Below, in pieces: positions 44,976-53,415 of a DNA stretch of 59,475 nt; the first letter of the stretch is position 1; the number at the start of each line of letters is the position of its first letter. The stretch is from Lachnospiraceae bacterium (GTDB lineage Bacteria; Bacillota; Clostridia; Lachnospirales; Lachnospiraceae). Made by a program: the position numbers and the translations under genes. Location: assembly GCA_030537145.1 (NCBI GenBank), contig JAUNON010000011.1, positions 1 through 59,475 of the forward strand, given 5' to 3'. Below the pieces are notes generated by a model. The model was not told where the DNA came from, ran no database searches, and was given only the letters and a program-made list of their open reading frames with translations.

Positions 44976-46058
44976 TTACATCTGCTCCTTTTCAAAAGCT
45001 TTCATAAACGCAACCAGCTTTTCTACACCCTCTACCGGCATTGCATTGTAAATGCTGGCTCTCATGCCGCCCACCGATCTGTGGCCTTTCAGATTTACGA
45101 ATCCGGCTTCCTCCGCCGCTGCCACAAATCTGGCATCCATCTCCTTATCCCCTGTAACAAAGGGCACATTCATCAAAGAGCGGTCCTCTTTGCGGACTGT
45201 TCCGCGAAACAGTCTGCTTTCATCCAGGAACTGATACAGGATAGCCGCTTTCTTCTCATTGCGCTCCTTCATGGCCTCCAGTCCGCCCATGGACTTCAGC
45301 CATTGAAACACCTTGCCGCAAATATAGATGCAGTAGCAGTTGGGTGTATTATAAAGGGAGTTGGCATCGGCATGCGTCTTGAATTTCATCATGGTAGGCG
45401 TTCCCGGAAGCACATCTTCCGTAATCAGATCCTCCCGGACAATGGAGATCACCATACCCGCCGGTCCGATATTCTTCTGTACGCCTCCGTAAATGATACC
45501 ATATTTCTCCACATCCATCGGTTCTGACAAAAAGCAGGAGGATACGTCGGACACCAAAAGCTTTCCTTTCGTATTCGGAAGCTTTTTATATTTCGTGCCA
45601 TATATAGTGTTGTTTTCACAAATGTACACATAATCGGCATCCGGGCTTATGGGCAGATCCGAGCAATCCGGTATGTAGGAAAAGGTTTCGTCCTCACTGG
45701 ATGCGATCTTATGGGCGGTCCCGTATTTCTGCGCCTCCTGATAAGCCTTTTTTGCCCACTGGCCGGTAACGATATAATCTGCTACCCGGTTTTTCATCAG
45801 ATTCATGGGAATCATGGCAAACTGCAGAGAAGCTCCGCCCTGCAGGAAAAGGACCCTATAATTTCCAGGGATATGCAGCAGATCTCTCAGATCCGCTTCC
45901 GCCTCCTGGATAATCTGATCAAACGCCTTGGAGCGATGGCTCATTTCCATTACCGACATGCCAGTTCCTCTGTAATCCATCATCTCCTGAGCGGCTTCCT
46001 GCAGTACCTCCTCCGGCAGCACTGCCGGTCCTGCCGAAAAATTGTACACTCGACTCAT
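44976..46058 (-). CDS. serC: Phosphoserine aminotransferase
   Basis: A 360-residue PLP enzyme making phosphoserine from 3-phosphohydroxypyruvate. N-terminal YNFSAGPAVLPEEVL, FLQGGASLQFAMIPMNL, PLP lysine region VSDVSSCFLSEPMDVEKYGI then IYGGVQKNIGPAGM (Lys in QKN), and C-terminal GHRSVGGMRASIYNAM. It precedes serA in one likely transcript. No phosphoserine phosphatase gene is present in the window. Confidence 0.96.
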   Translation of the reverse strand: MSRVYNFSAGPAVLPEEVLQEAAQEMMDYRGTGMSVMEMSHRSKAFDQIIQEAEADLRDLLHIPGNYRVLFLQGGASLQFAMIPMNLMKNRVADYIVTGQWAKKAYQEAQKYGTAHKIASSEDETFSYIPDCSDLPISPDADYVYICENNTIYGTKYKKLPNTKGKLLVSDVSSCFLSEPMDVEKYGIIYGGVQKNIGPAGMVISIVREDLITEDVLPGTPTMMKFKTHADANSLYNTPNCYCIYICGKVFQWLKSMGGLEAMKERNEKKAAILYQFLDESRLFRGTVRKEDRSLMNVPFVTGDKEMDARFVAAAEEAGFVNLKGHRSVGGMRASIYNAMPVEGVEKLVAFMKAFEKEQM

Positions 46059-46100
46059 TTTTCATATCCTCCTCTTATATATGTCGCAATTATTTTCGCC

Positions 46101-46127
46101 GCATTTGGGCAGGCGCTGCCCAAATGC
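46101..46127 (-). other. Perfect hairpin between ilvB and serC
   Basis: GCATTTGGGCA (46101-46111) and its complement (46117-46127) flank GGCGC. There is no T-run, so it may serve as an mRNA processing or stability boundary between the branched-chain and serine genes rather than a terminator. Confidence 0.5.
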
Positions 46128-46140
46128 CAGCGAACATTAC

Positions 46141-47826
46141 CTACTTTCCGTTTTGCTCCAGATCATCCTGGTCAAAGGCCTCATCGATAGCATGGCCGGC
46201 CGGAACCATTGGGAATACCTTATCATCCTGGTCAATCACGCAGTCCAGCACTACCGGGCGTCCCAGAGACAGGGCTTTTCGGAAAGCGGGTGCAAAATCT
46301 TCTCTTTTCTCCACCCGGATGCCTACGGCGCCCATAGCCTCCGCCAGCTTCACAAAATCCACCGCATCCTTCAGCACCGTCTGGGCGTAACGCTGCCCGT
46401 AAAACAGATTCTGCCACTGCCGCACCATTCCCAGCACATGGTTGTTGACTACCACCTGGATAATAGGCACCTGATAACGGACCGCCGTAGCGATCTCATT
46501 CATATTCATGCGGAAGCATCCGTCACCGGCAATATTTACTACTGTTTTGTCCGGACATCCGATTTTCGCTCCGATGCTGGCGCCCAGGCCATATCCCATT
46601 GTGCCAAGGCCGCCTGAGGTCAGGAAGGTATGAGGCTTCGAATATTTATAAAACTGAGCCGCCCACATCTGATGCTGCCCAACCTCTGTAACGATCAGCG
46701 CATCCCCCTTGGTCTCTCTGTAAATATCCTCGATAATTCCGGGACCGGTCAGCGCTTCCCGGTCGAATTTCAGCGGGTGCTTCTCCTTCAGCGTTTTCAC
46801 ATACTCCAGCCATTCATCATGATTATGATCCTCGATTCTGGGATTCAGACGCTTCAGCACCTCTTTCACATCGCCGATCACGCTTACATCCACCGGAATG
46901 TTTTTATTGATCTCCGCCGCATCCACATCAATCTGGATAATCTTGGCTTTTTTCGCAAAATTCTTTGTATTTCCGGTCACACGATCACTGAACCGGGCGC
47001 CGATGGTAATCAGCAGGTCACACTGAGAAACGCCGAAGTTAGAAGCCTTCGTGCCATGCATTCCCAGCATTCCGCAGTACAGATCGCTGGTGCCGTCAAA
47101 CGCACCCTTGCCCATCAGAGAATCCGCTACCGGCGCATGCACCTTATCCACAAATTCCTTCAGTTCCTCTGAAGCATCGGAAATGATGGCGCCGCCGCCC
47201 ACAAACACAAAGGGCTTCTTGCAGTGGTTGATCAGGGAAACCACCTGATCCAGATCCTCTGTCCTGATATAGCCGCTGCTGCGCTCTACCGGTTCCGGAA
47301 TCTGAGGAGTATACTCAGCCAGATCAGCGGTAGCGTTCTTCGTAATATCGATCAGCACAGGGCCGGGACGTCCTTCCTTGGCAATGCGGAAGGCGCTGCG
47401 GATCGTATCCGCCAGATCCGCCACATCCTTTACGATATAATTATGCTTGGTGATGGGCATCGTAATACCGGTAATATCAATTTCCTGGAAGCTGTCCCTG
47501 CCCAACAGAGACACACCCACGTTGGCCGTAATGGCTACAATCGGAACCGAATCCATATAAGCAGTTGCAATTCCTGTCACCAGGTTTGTTGCTCCCGGAC
47601 CGGAGGTGGCAAAACACACTCCTACCTTTCCCGTTGCCCGGGCATAACCGTCCGCTGCATGGGAAGCTCCCTGCTCATGGGAGGTCAGGATATGGGTAAT
47701 TTCATCACTGTGCTTGTACAATTCATCATACACATTCAGGATAGCGCCGCCCGGATAACCAAATACGGTATCCACGCCCTGTTCCTTGAGACACTCAATC
47801 AAAATCTGTGAACCATTTAACTTCAT
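46141..47826 (-). CDS. ilvB: Acetolactate synthase large subunit
   Basis: A 561-residue TPP enzyme that makes acetolactate and acetohydroxybutyrate. N-terminal FGYPGGAILNVYDEL, catalytic Glu in LTSHEQGASHAADGYAR, SGPGATNLVTGIATAY, and the TPP/Mg motif GDGCFRMNMNEIATA with a following NNHVLGMVRQWQ. It has no adjacent small subunit; ilvN is in the other cluster. It lies 57 bases after ilvD. Confidence 0.97.
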   Translation of the reverse strand: MKLNGSQILIECLKEQGVDTVFGYPGGAILNVYDELYKHSDEITHILTSHEQGASHAADGYARATGKVGVCFATSGPGATNLVTGIATAYMDSVPIVAITANVGVSLLGRDSFQEIDITGITMPITKHNYIVKDVADLADTIRSAFRIAKEGRPGPVLIDITKNATADLAEYTPQIPEPVERSSGYIRTEDLDQVVSLINHCKKPFVFVGGGAIISDASEELKEFVDKVHAPVADSLMGKGAFDGTSDLYCGMLGMHGTKASNFGVSQCDLLITIGARFSDRVTGNTKNFAKKAKIIQIDVDAAEINKNIPVDVSVIGDVKEVLKRLNPRIEDHNHDEWLEYVKTLKEKHPLKFDREALTGPGIIEDIYRETKGDALIVTEVGQHQMWAAQFYKYSKPHTFLTSGGLGTMGYGLGASIGAKIGCPDKTVVNIAGDGCFRMNMNEIATAVRYQVPIIQVVVNNHVLGMVRQWQNLFYGQRYAQTVLKDAVDFVKLAEAMGAVGIRVEKREDFAPAFRKALSLGRPVVLDCVIDQDDKVFPMVPAGHAIDEAFDQDDLEQNGK

Positions 47827-47883
47827 GCTCTGACTCCTCTTACTCTCTATTTTCCAAATATTAATCGTCTGCTGCTCTCTTAT

Positions 47884-49554
47884 TTACCGCTTCGGCAGTT
47901 CCAGGATAGCACCTCTGTTTCCGGAAGTAACCATGGCGGCATATCTTGCCAGATATCCTGTCGTAATCTTCGGCTCTCTCGGCGTCCAGGCCGCCCGCCG
48001 CTTTGCCAGCTCCTCCTCCGATACGGCCAGCTCAAGCTTGTGCTCCGGAATGTTGATCTTAATGATATCTCCCTCTTCCACCAGAGCGATGGGGCCTCCC
48101 ACTGCCGCCTCCGGGGATACATGTCCAATGGATGCGCCTCTGGAAGCTCCGCTGAAGCGTCCGTCCGTAATCAGGGCCACCGAAGATCCCAGTCCCATAC
48201 CGGCTATCGCAGAGGTGGGATTTAGCATCTCCCGCATACCCGGGCCGCCTTTCGGACCTTCATACCGGATGACCACAACATCCCCTGATACGATCTTTCC
48301 TCCCAGAATTGCCGCAATGGCATCCTCCTCACAATCAAATACCCGGGCCGGACCTTCATGAACCATCATCTCAGGAACCACGGCCGAGCGCTTTACGATT
48401 CCGGAATCCGGCGCTAAATTTCCCTTCAGGGCTGCCAGTCCTCCGGTCTGGCTGTAAGGATTGTCAATGGGACGAATCACCTCCGGATTCAGGTTTGCGC
48501 AGTTTTTAATATTCTCGCCCACCGTTTTCCCGGTGACTGTCATACAATCCAGATTCAGCAGGTTTTTCTTTGTCAGCTCATTCATAACCGCATATACGCC
48601 GCCGGCCTCATTCAGATCCTCCATGTAGGTGGGGCCTGCCGGCGCAAGATGGCACAGGTTCGGAGTGCGCTCGCTGACCTCATTGGCAATATCCACATTC
48701 AATTCCACTCCCGCTTCATGGGCAATAGCCGGAAGATGCAGCATACTGTTGGTGGAACAGCCCAGAGCCATATCCACGGTCAAAGCATTCATAAATGCCT
48801 CCTCCGTCATAATATCTCTGGGGCGGATATCCTTTTTCAGCAGCTCCATGATCTGCATACCCGCATGCTTTGCCAGCTTAATACGGTCGGAATATACCGC
48901 CGGGATCGTGCCGTTTCCTTTCAGGCCCATGCCAAGCACCTCTGTCAGACAGTTCATGCTGTTAGCAGTATACATACCGGAACAGGAGCCGCAGGTGGGG
49001 CACACATTATTTTCGTATTCTTCTACTTCTTCATCGCTCATCTTGCCTGCCGCATGTTCTCCCACCGCTTCGAACATGGAGGAAAGGCTTCTCTTCTTTC
49101 CCTTCAGATGGCCGGCCAGCATGGGGCCTCCGCTGACAAATATGGTGGGAATGTTCAGTCTGGCTGCCGCCATCAAAAGCCCCGGTACGTTCTTATCGCA
49201 GTTTGGGATCATCACCAGTGCGTCAAACTGATGGGCCCTGGCCATACACTCGGTAGAATCCGCAATCAGATCTCTTGTCACCAGAGAATACTTCATCCCC
49301 TCATGTCCCATTGCAATGCCGTCGCAGACAGCAATCGCCGGAAACACACGGGGAACACCGCCTGCCATAGCTACGCCCAGCTTTACAGCCTCCGTAATCT
49401 TATCCAGATTCATATGTCCCGGTACGATCTCATTATAGGAATTGACAATGCCGATCAGGGGCTTATCCATCTCTTCCTTTGTCAGGCCCAGCGCATGAAA
49501 CAAAGACCGGTGCGGTGCCTGTTGAATTCCTTTTTTTACAGCATCACTCTTCAT
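47884..49554 (-). CDS. ilvD: Dihydroxy-acid dehydratase
   Basis: A 556-residue Fe-S dehydratase, penultimate step of valine and isoleucine synthesis. Cluster Cys are in [11 protein letters not shown] and [18 protein letters not shown]; other conserved blocks are [14 protein letters not shown] and [23 protein letters not shown] 49554 is chosen because TAGGAGGAAAT directly precedes it. It lies 58 bases after leuB. Confidence 0.97.
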   Translation of the reverse strand: MKSDAVKKGIQQAPHRSLFHALGLTKEEMDKPLIGIVNSYNEIVPGHMNLDKITEAVKLGVAMAGGVPRVFPAIAVCDGIAMGHEGMKYSLVTRDLIADSTECMARAHQFDALVMIPNCDKNVPGLLMAAARLNIPTIFVSGGPMLAGHLKGKKRSLSSMFEAVGEHAAGKMSDEEVEEYENNVCPTCGSCSGMYTANSMNCLTEVLGMGLKGNGTIPAVYSDRIKLAKHAGMQIMELLKKDIRPRDIMTEEAFMNALTVDMALGCSTNSMLHLPAIAHEAGVELNVDIANEVSERTPNLCHLAPAGPTYMEDLNEAGGVYAVMNELTKKNLLNLDCMTVTGKTVGENIKNCANLNPEVIRPIDNPYSQTGGLAALKGNLAPDSGIVKRSAVVPEMMVHEGPARVFDCEEDAIAAILGGKIVSGDVVVIRYEGPKGGPGMREMLNPTSAIAGMGLGSSVALITDGRFSGASRGASIGHVSPEAAVGGPIALVEEGDIIKINIPEHKLELAVSEEELAKRRAAWTPREPKITTGYLARYAAMVTSGNRGAILELPKR

Positions 49555-49612
49555 ATTTCCTCCTAATCTGCCGGACATAAGGTCTGCCCTCCTGTCCGGC
49601 TATATCATTATC

Positions 49613-50695
49613 TCAGATACGCTCTGCAATCAAATCACCCATTTTCGCCGTACCTACCTTTGTGCATCCTTCCGACCAGATATCTCCGGTACGGTATCCC
49701 TCTGCCAGCACCTGCTTCACGGCCCGTTCCATTCCGTCCGCCGCTTCATCCAGATCCAGGGAATAGCGCAGCATCATAGCAGCGGACAGCACGGTGGCAA
49801 TGGGATTGGCAATATCCTTCCCGGCAATATCCGGCGCCGAGCCATGGCTCGGCTCATACAGTCCAAACTTCGTCTCATTCAGGGAAGCGGAAGAAAGCAT
49901 TCCGATAGATCCTGTGACCATACTGGCTTCGTCAGACAAAATGTCGCCAAACATATTCTCGGTCAGCACCACATCAAACTGGGAGGGATCCCGCACAAGC
50001 TGCATGGCGCAATTATCCACCAGCATATGCTCCAGCGTCACGTCCGGATAATTCCCGGCCACTTCCTCCACCACTGCTCTCCACAGTCTGGAGGAATCCA
50101 GCACATTCGCCTTATCCACGCTGCATACCTTATGGCGCCTCTTTCTTGCAATATCAAATGCCTTCACGGCAATCCGGCGGATCTCAGTCTCGCTGTACTC
50201 CAGCGTATCCACCGCTTTACGCACACCATCCTCCGTCACCGTATGGCGTGCTCCAAAATAGAGGCCGCCGGTCAGCTCCCGCATAATCAGCAGATCAAAG
50301 CCTGCCGCACTGATATCCTCCCGCAAAGGACAGGCTGCCCGCAGCTCCTCGTACAAATAAGCCGGTCTGAGATTGGCAAACAGATTCAGGGATTTCCGGA
50401 TCTTCAAAAGCCCTGCCTCCGGCCTTAAATTGGGAGGAAGCTGATACCACGGAGAGGTTTTCGCATCTCCTCCGATGGAACCCATCAGCACCGCTTCGCT
50501 GGATCTGGCTGTCTCAATCGCCTCATCCGTCAAGGGCACCCCATGCACATCGATGGAAGCGCCTCCCATCAGCACCTCCGTATAATCTAAAGTAAACTGA
50601 TATTTCTTTCCTGCAGCGTCAAGCACCTTCTGCGCCTCTCTGACAATCTCCGGGCCAATGCCGTCTCCCGGAATAACTGCTATCTTATGTCCCAT
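49613..50695 (-). CDS. leuB: 3-isopropylmalate dehydrogenase
   Basis: A 360-residue NAD-dependent decarboxylating dehydrogenase of leucine synthesis. [18 protein letters not shown] at the start, substrate-binding [13 protein letters not shown], metal site [18 protein letters not shown] and NAD site [23 protein letters not shown] 50695 has AAAGGA at good spacing. First gene of the leuB-ilvD-ilvB-serC-serA run, transcribed away from lrp. Confidence 0.96.
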   Translation of the reverse strand: MGHKIAVIPGDGIGPEIVREAQKVLDAAGKKYQFTLDYTEVLMGGASIDVHGVPLTDEAIETARSSEAVLMGSIGGDAKTSPWYQLPPNLRPEAGLLKIRKSLNLFANLRPAYLYEELRAACPLREDISAAGFDLLIMRELTGGLYFGARHTVTEDGVRKAVDTLEYSETEIRRIAVKAFDIARKRRHKVCSVDKANVLDSSRLWRAVVEEVAGNYPDVTLEHMLVDNCAMQLVRDPSQFDVVLTENMFGDILSDEASMVTGSIGMLSSASLNETKFGLYEPSHGSAPDIAGKDIANPIATVLSAAMMLRYSLDLDEAADGMERAVKQVLAEGYRTGDIWSEGCTKVGTAKMGDLIAERI

Positions 50696-50747
50696 TCTTT
50701 TCATTCCTTTCCATATCGTTTCGGGTTCCCAAAACACTTTATCCTCT

Positions 50748-50776
50748 ATCTTAATGTATTTTTTACGATATTTCAA
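50748..50776 (-). promoter_or_regulatory. Sigma-A promoter of leuB
   Basis: Reverse strand: TTGAAA (50771-50776), 17-base spacer, TAAGAT (50748-50753), about 50 bases before the start codon. Only 21 bases separate it from the divergent lrp -10 box, so one regulator can act on both. Confidence 0.6.
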
Positions 50777-50794
50777 CCCAAAGTGTCGAAAATG

Positions 50795-50803
50795 TGATAT
50801 ACT
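50795..50803 (+). promoter_or_regulatory. Extended -10 promoter of lrp
   Basis: TGATATACT, a TGn-extended -10 box (core 50798-50803) without a clear -35; about 110 bases before the lrp start, giving a long leader. Confidence 0.45.
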
Positions 50804-50920
50804 GATAGCAATTATTTGCGAGGAAAGAAAGCAGCAAGGTATTTCCTAGGAGATAAAACAAATATGCTGCCGGGCAAAATGGAAACAGCAGCATAAATTT
50901 TGATTAGGCAGGAAGATAAC

Positions 50921-51376
50921 ATGGACAAGTTAGATTATCAGATTTTAAACGAATTAAAGAAAAATGCCCGTCAGACCGCTTCTGACATCAGTAAAAATAT
51001 TCATCTGTCGGTTTCCACAGTGATTGAACGCATTAAAAAGCTGGAGAAATCCGGTATCATCCAGTCCTATACAGCCATTACCGATGATGCCAGGCTAGGA
51101 AATGACATCACGGTCCTGATGGAGATCAGCATGGAGCATCCCCGGTATAATGATGATTTTATCCGGCAGGTAAATGAAAATCCCAACATCATTGCGTGCT
51201 ACTATCTGACAGGGGAATTCGATTTCCTCCTGAAGATCTGCTGCAAGTCCTCGGATCATCTGGAACAGATCCACAACCGGATCAAGGACTGTTCTGGTGT
51301 CCGTCTTACCCGTACTCATTATGTTCTGCGAACCGTAAAAAATATCCATTCCTCCCAGGCTGAATGCGATAACTGA
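50921..51376 (+). CDS. Lrp/AsnC-family regulator
   Basis: A 151-residue feast/famine regulator. Helix-turn-helix at about 5-55 (LDYQILNELKKNARQTASDI, then SVSTVIERIKKLEKSGII) and a RAM effector domain (about 65-140; VLMEISMEHPR, ACYYLTGEFDFLLKICCKSS). Lrp proteins bind amino acids, often leucine, and form octamers. Its divergent placement against leuB-ilvD-ilvB suggests control of that cluster. ATG 50921 has GGAAG upstream. Confidence 0.92.
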   Translation: MDKLDYQILNELKKNARQTASDISKNIHLSVSTVIERIKKLEKSGIIQSYTAITDDARLGNDITVLMEISMEHPRYNDDFIRQVNENPNIIACYYLTGEFDFLLKICCKSSDHLEQIHNRIKDCSGVRLTRTHYVLRTVKNIHSSQAECDN

Positions 51377-51433
51377 CCGGTTCCGGTCAATTTTCTATGC
51401 CCCGCAGGGCTTTTCTCTCAATAGAAAAGCCAA

Positions 51434-51480
51434 AGACTTTTGCACTTTAAGGCAACAAGTTGTTTCCCGTGAGAGAAAAA
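51434..51480. repeat. Dispersed 47-base repeat, copy 2
   Basis: Partner of 26845-26891; contains TTTTGCACTTTAAGGCAACA and TTTCCCGTGAGAGAAAAA. It lies between lrp and its terminator, in the same orientation and the same position relative to a hairpin as copy 1. Confidence 0.6.
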
Positions 51481-51520
51481 GGGACTGCCGTAAAATCTGA
51501 TTTCACGGCAGCCCCTGTTT
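51481..51520. terminator. Bidirectional terminator of lrp and yajC
   Basis: GGGACTGCCGTAAAATC pairs with ATTTCACGGCAGCCCC, with TGTTTTTT after it on the plus strand and TTTTT on the reverse. It ends the convergent lrp and yajC transcripts. Confidence 0.8.
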
Positions 51521-51528
51521 TTTCTGTT

Positions 51529-51906
51529 TTATTTCTTTACCTTCAGCTCTTTGGTATCCTTGGTCTCCTCTGCGGCCTCCGCAGCTCCGTCAGATGCCTT
51601 CTCAACCTCTGCAATCGCAGATTTCCTCATGGGAATCCGGCAGTTCTTGTTGTTGCCGAATTCTACGATGCAATCCTCATCCTCCAGGGCAATCACCACT
51701 CCGTAAAAACCGCTGGTGGTCACTACAACATCGCCCACCTCCATGGATGCAAGCAGAGCGGTCATTCTCTTCTGCTCTTTTTTCTGAGGACGAACGGCAA
51801 AAAAGTACATAGCCCCACCGATAATAACGATGTAAATCACCATCAGCATTAATCCGCCGCCTGTACCGGCTCCGGCCTGCGCACTTTCCGTCAATAAATT
51901 CATCAT
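51529..51906 (-). CDS. yajC: Preprotein translocase subunit YajC
   Basis: A 125-residue protein with one membrane helix (LMLMVIYIVIIGGAMYFFAV), the typical FAVRPQKKEQKRM junction and the domain LLASMEVGDVVVTTSGFYGV. It works with SecDF in protein export. The C-terminus is a charged tail (EEAAEETKD-like). ATG 51906 follows AGGAGG by nine bases. It sits beside tgt, a frequent arrangement. Confidence 0.93.
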   Translation of the reverse strand: MMNLLTESAQAGAGTGGGLMLMVIYIVIIGGAMYFFAVRPQKKEQKRMTALLASMEVGDVVVTTSGFYGVVIALEDEDCIVEFGNNKNCRIPMRKSAIAEVEKASDGAAEAAEETKDTKELKVKK

Positions 51907-51957
51907 TCCTGTTTTCCTCCTGAAATTCTTTACTTGTCCGTACAAGACATTATTACA

Positions 51958-51986
51958 ATCATACACAATTTAACAGCATTCATCAA
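51958..51986 (-). promoter_or_regulatory. Sigma-A promoter of yajC
   Basis: Reverse strand: TTGATG (51981-51986), 17-base spacer, TATGAT (51958-51963). Confidence 0.45.
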
Positions 51987-52002
51987 GTATTTTTCAAAAA
52001 TT

Positions 52003-53145
52003 TTATTTATTATTTCCCATATAACGATCGATTTTCTGCCGTTTATACGTCTGATAATTTCCGGCATCTATCGCCTCCCGGATTTCCTCCATCATATGAT
52101 TATAAAAATAAAGGTTATGAAGCACGCACAGGCGCATTCCCAGCATCTCCTTTGCCTTCAGCAAATGACGGATATAGGCTCTGCTGTAAAGCCGGCAGGC
52201 CGGACACTGACAGCCCTCCTCAATGGGGCGTTCATCCAGCTCATATTTTGCGTTAAACAGGTTCAGCTTTCCGTCATTCGTATAGACATGGCCGTGGCGG
52301 CCGTTCCGGCTGGGGTATACGCAGTCAAAAAAGTCCACTCCTCGGTCCACCGCCTCCAAAATGTTGATGGGAGTGCCCACGCCCATCAGATAGACCGGCT
52401 TGTCCTCCGGCAGCCAGGGAACCGTGGATTCAATCACCCGGTACATTTCCTCATGCGTCTCTCCCACGGCCAGCCCGCCGATGGCATAGCCGTCCAGATC
52501 CATCTCCGTGATCCGCTTTGCATGTTCGATCCGGATATCATCATAAACCGCTCCCTGGTTGATGCCGAATAGCATCTGATTTTTATTGATCGTATCCTCC
52601 AGACGATTCAGGCGGGCCATTTCCGCCTTACAGCGGGCCAGCCAGCGGGTCGTGCGGTCTACGGAATTCTGTACATAGGTGCGGTCCGCCACGCTGGAAG
52701 GGCATTCATCAAAGGCCATGGCAATGGTAGAAGCCAGATTGGACTGGATCTGCATACTTTCCTCTGGTCCCATGAAGATTTTTCTTCCGTCGATATGGGA
52801 CTGGAAATAAACGCCCTCCTCCTTAATCTTCCTCAGGCTTGCCAGAGAAAATACCTGAAAGCCGCCGGAATCCGTCAGAATAGGCCGTTCCCAGTTCATA
52901 AATTTGTGCAGGCCTCCCAGCTTTTTTACGATCGTATCGCCGGGCCGCACATGAAGATGGTAAGTATTGGACAGCTCCACCTGCGTCCCAATGGCCCGCA
53001 GATCCTCCGTGGAGACTGCGCCTTTAATGGCGGCCGCCGTTCCCACATTCATAAAAACAGGGGTCTGAATCACACCGTGCACGGTACGCAGTTCCCCTCT
53101 TTTTGCATTTCCGTCTTTTTTTAAAAGCGTGTAATTTTTACTCAT
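52003..53145 (-). CDS. tgt: tRNA-guanine transglycosylase
   Basis: A 380-residue TIM-barrel enzyme that swaps guanine 34 for the queuosine precursor preQ1 in tRNA-Tyr, His, Asn and Asp. The catalytic Asp regions ILTDSGGFQVFSLASLRK and VDFFDCVYPSRNGRHG are present, and the zinc site is CQCPACRLYSRAYIRHL with a later His (LCVLHNLYF). Strong promoter upstream. Confidence 0.97.
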   Translation of the reverse strand: MSKNYTLLKKDGNAKRGELRTVHGVIQTPVFMNVGTAAAIKGAVSTEDLRAIGTQVELSNTYHLHVRPGDTIVKKLGGLHKFMNWERPILTDSGGFQVFSLASLRKIKEEGVYFQSHIDGRKIFMGPEESMQIQSNLASTIAMAFDECPSSVADRTYVQNSVDRTTRWLARCKAEMARLNRLEDTINKNQMLFGINQGAVYDDIRIEHAKRITEMDLDGYAIGGLAVGETHEEMYRVIESTVPWLPEDKPVYLMGVGTPINILEAVDRGVDFFDCVYPSRNGRHGHVYTNDGKLNLFNAKYELDERPIEEGCQCPACRLYSRAYIRHLLKAKEMLGMRLCVLHNLYFYNHMMEEIREAIDAGNYQTYKRQKIDRYMGNNK

Positions 53146-53213
53146 GAAGTCCGTTCGCCTTTCTCAATCTCACAAATTTTCTTCCTCGTTTTATAAGATT
53201 TCACACATTTTTT

Positions 53214-53242
53214 AGTATATATGGAATAATTTAATAATGCAA
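53214..53242 (-). promoter_or_regulatory. Sigma-A promoter of tgt
   Basis: Reverse strand: TTGCAT (53237-53242), 17-base spacer, TATACT (53214-53219). Confidence 0.55.
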
Positions 53243-53247
53243 GAGGT

Positions 53248-53276
53248 TTGAAATTTTTCATATTATGTCGTATAAT
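53248..53276 (+). promoter_or_regulatory. Sigma-A promoter of the activase gene
   Basis: TTGAAA (53248-53253), 17-base spacer, TATAAT (53271-53276). It is back-to-back with the tgt promoter and leaves a leader of about 140-190 bases. Confidence 0.65.
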
Positions 53277-53320
53277 GTAGACTTGAATCTAAAATGCAGA
53301 ATCTGTCAATAAATCATTCA

Positions 53321-53358
53321 AAAATCAGCTCGTCCAATAACACAGTATCCATTTTCAT
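53321..53358. repeat. Dispersed 38-bp repeat, copy 2
   Basis: Partner of 42173-42210 (36 of 38 identical by eye), here inside the leader of the activase gene between its promoter and start. Confidence 0.75.
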
Positions 53359-53415
53359 TCTGCAAAGAAGAAAATATACGAATACAGAAAAAGAGCGCTG
53401 CTGACAATTCTGCGA

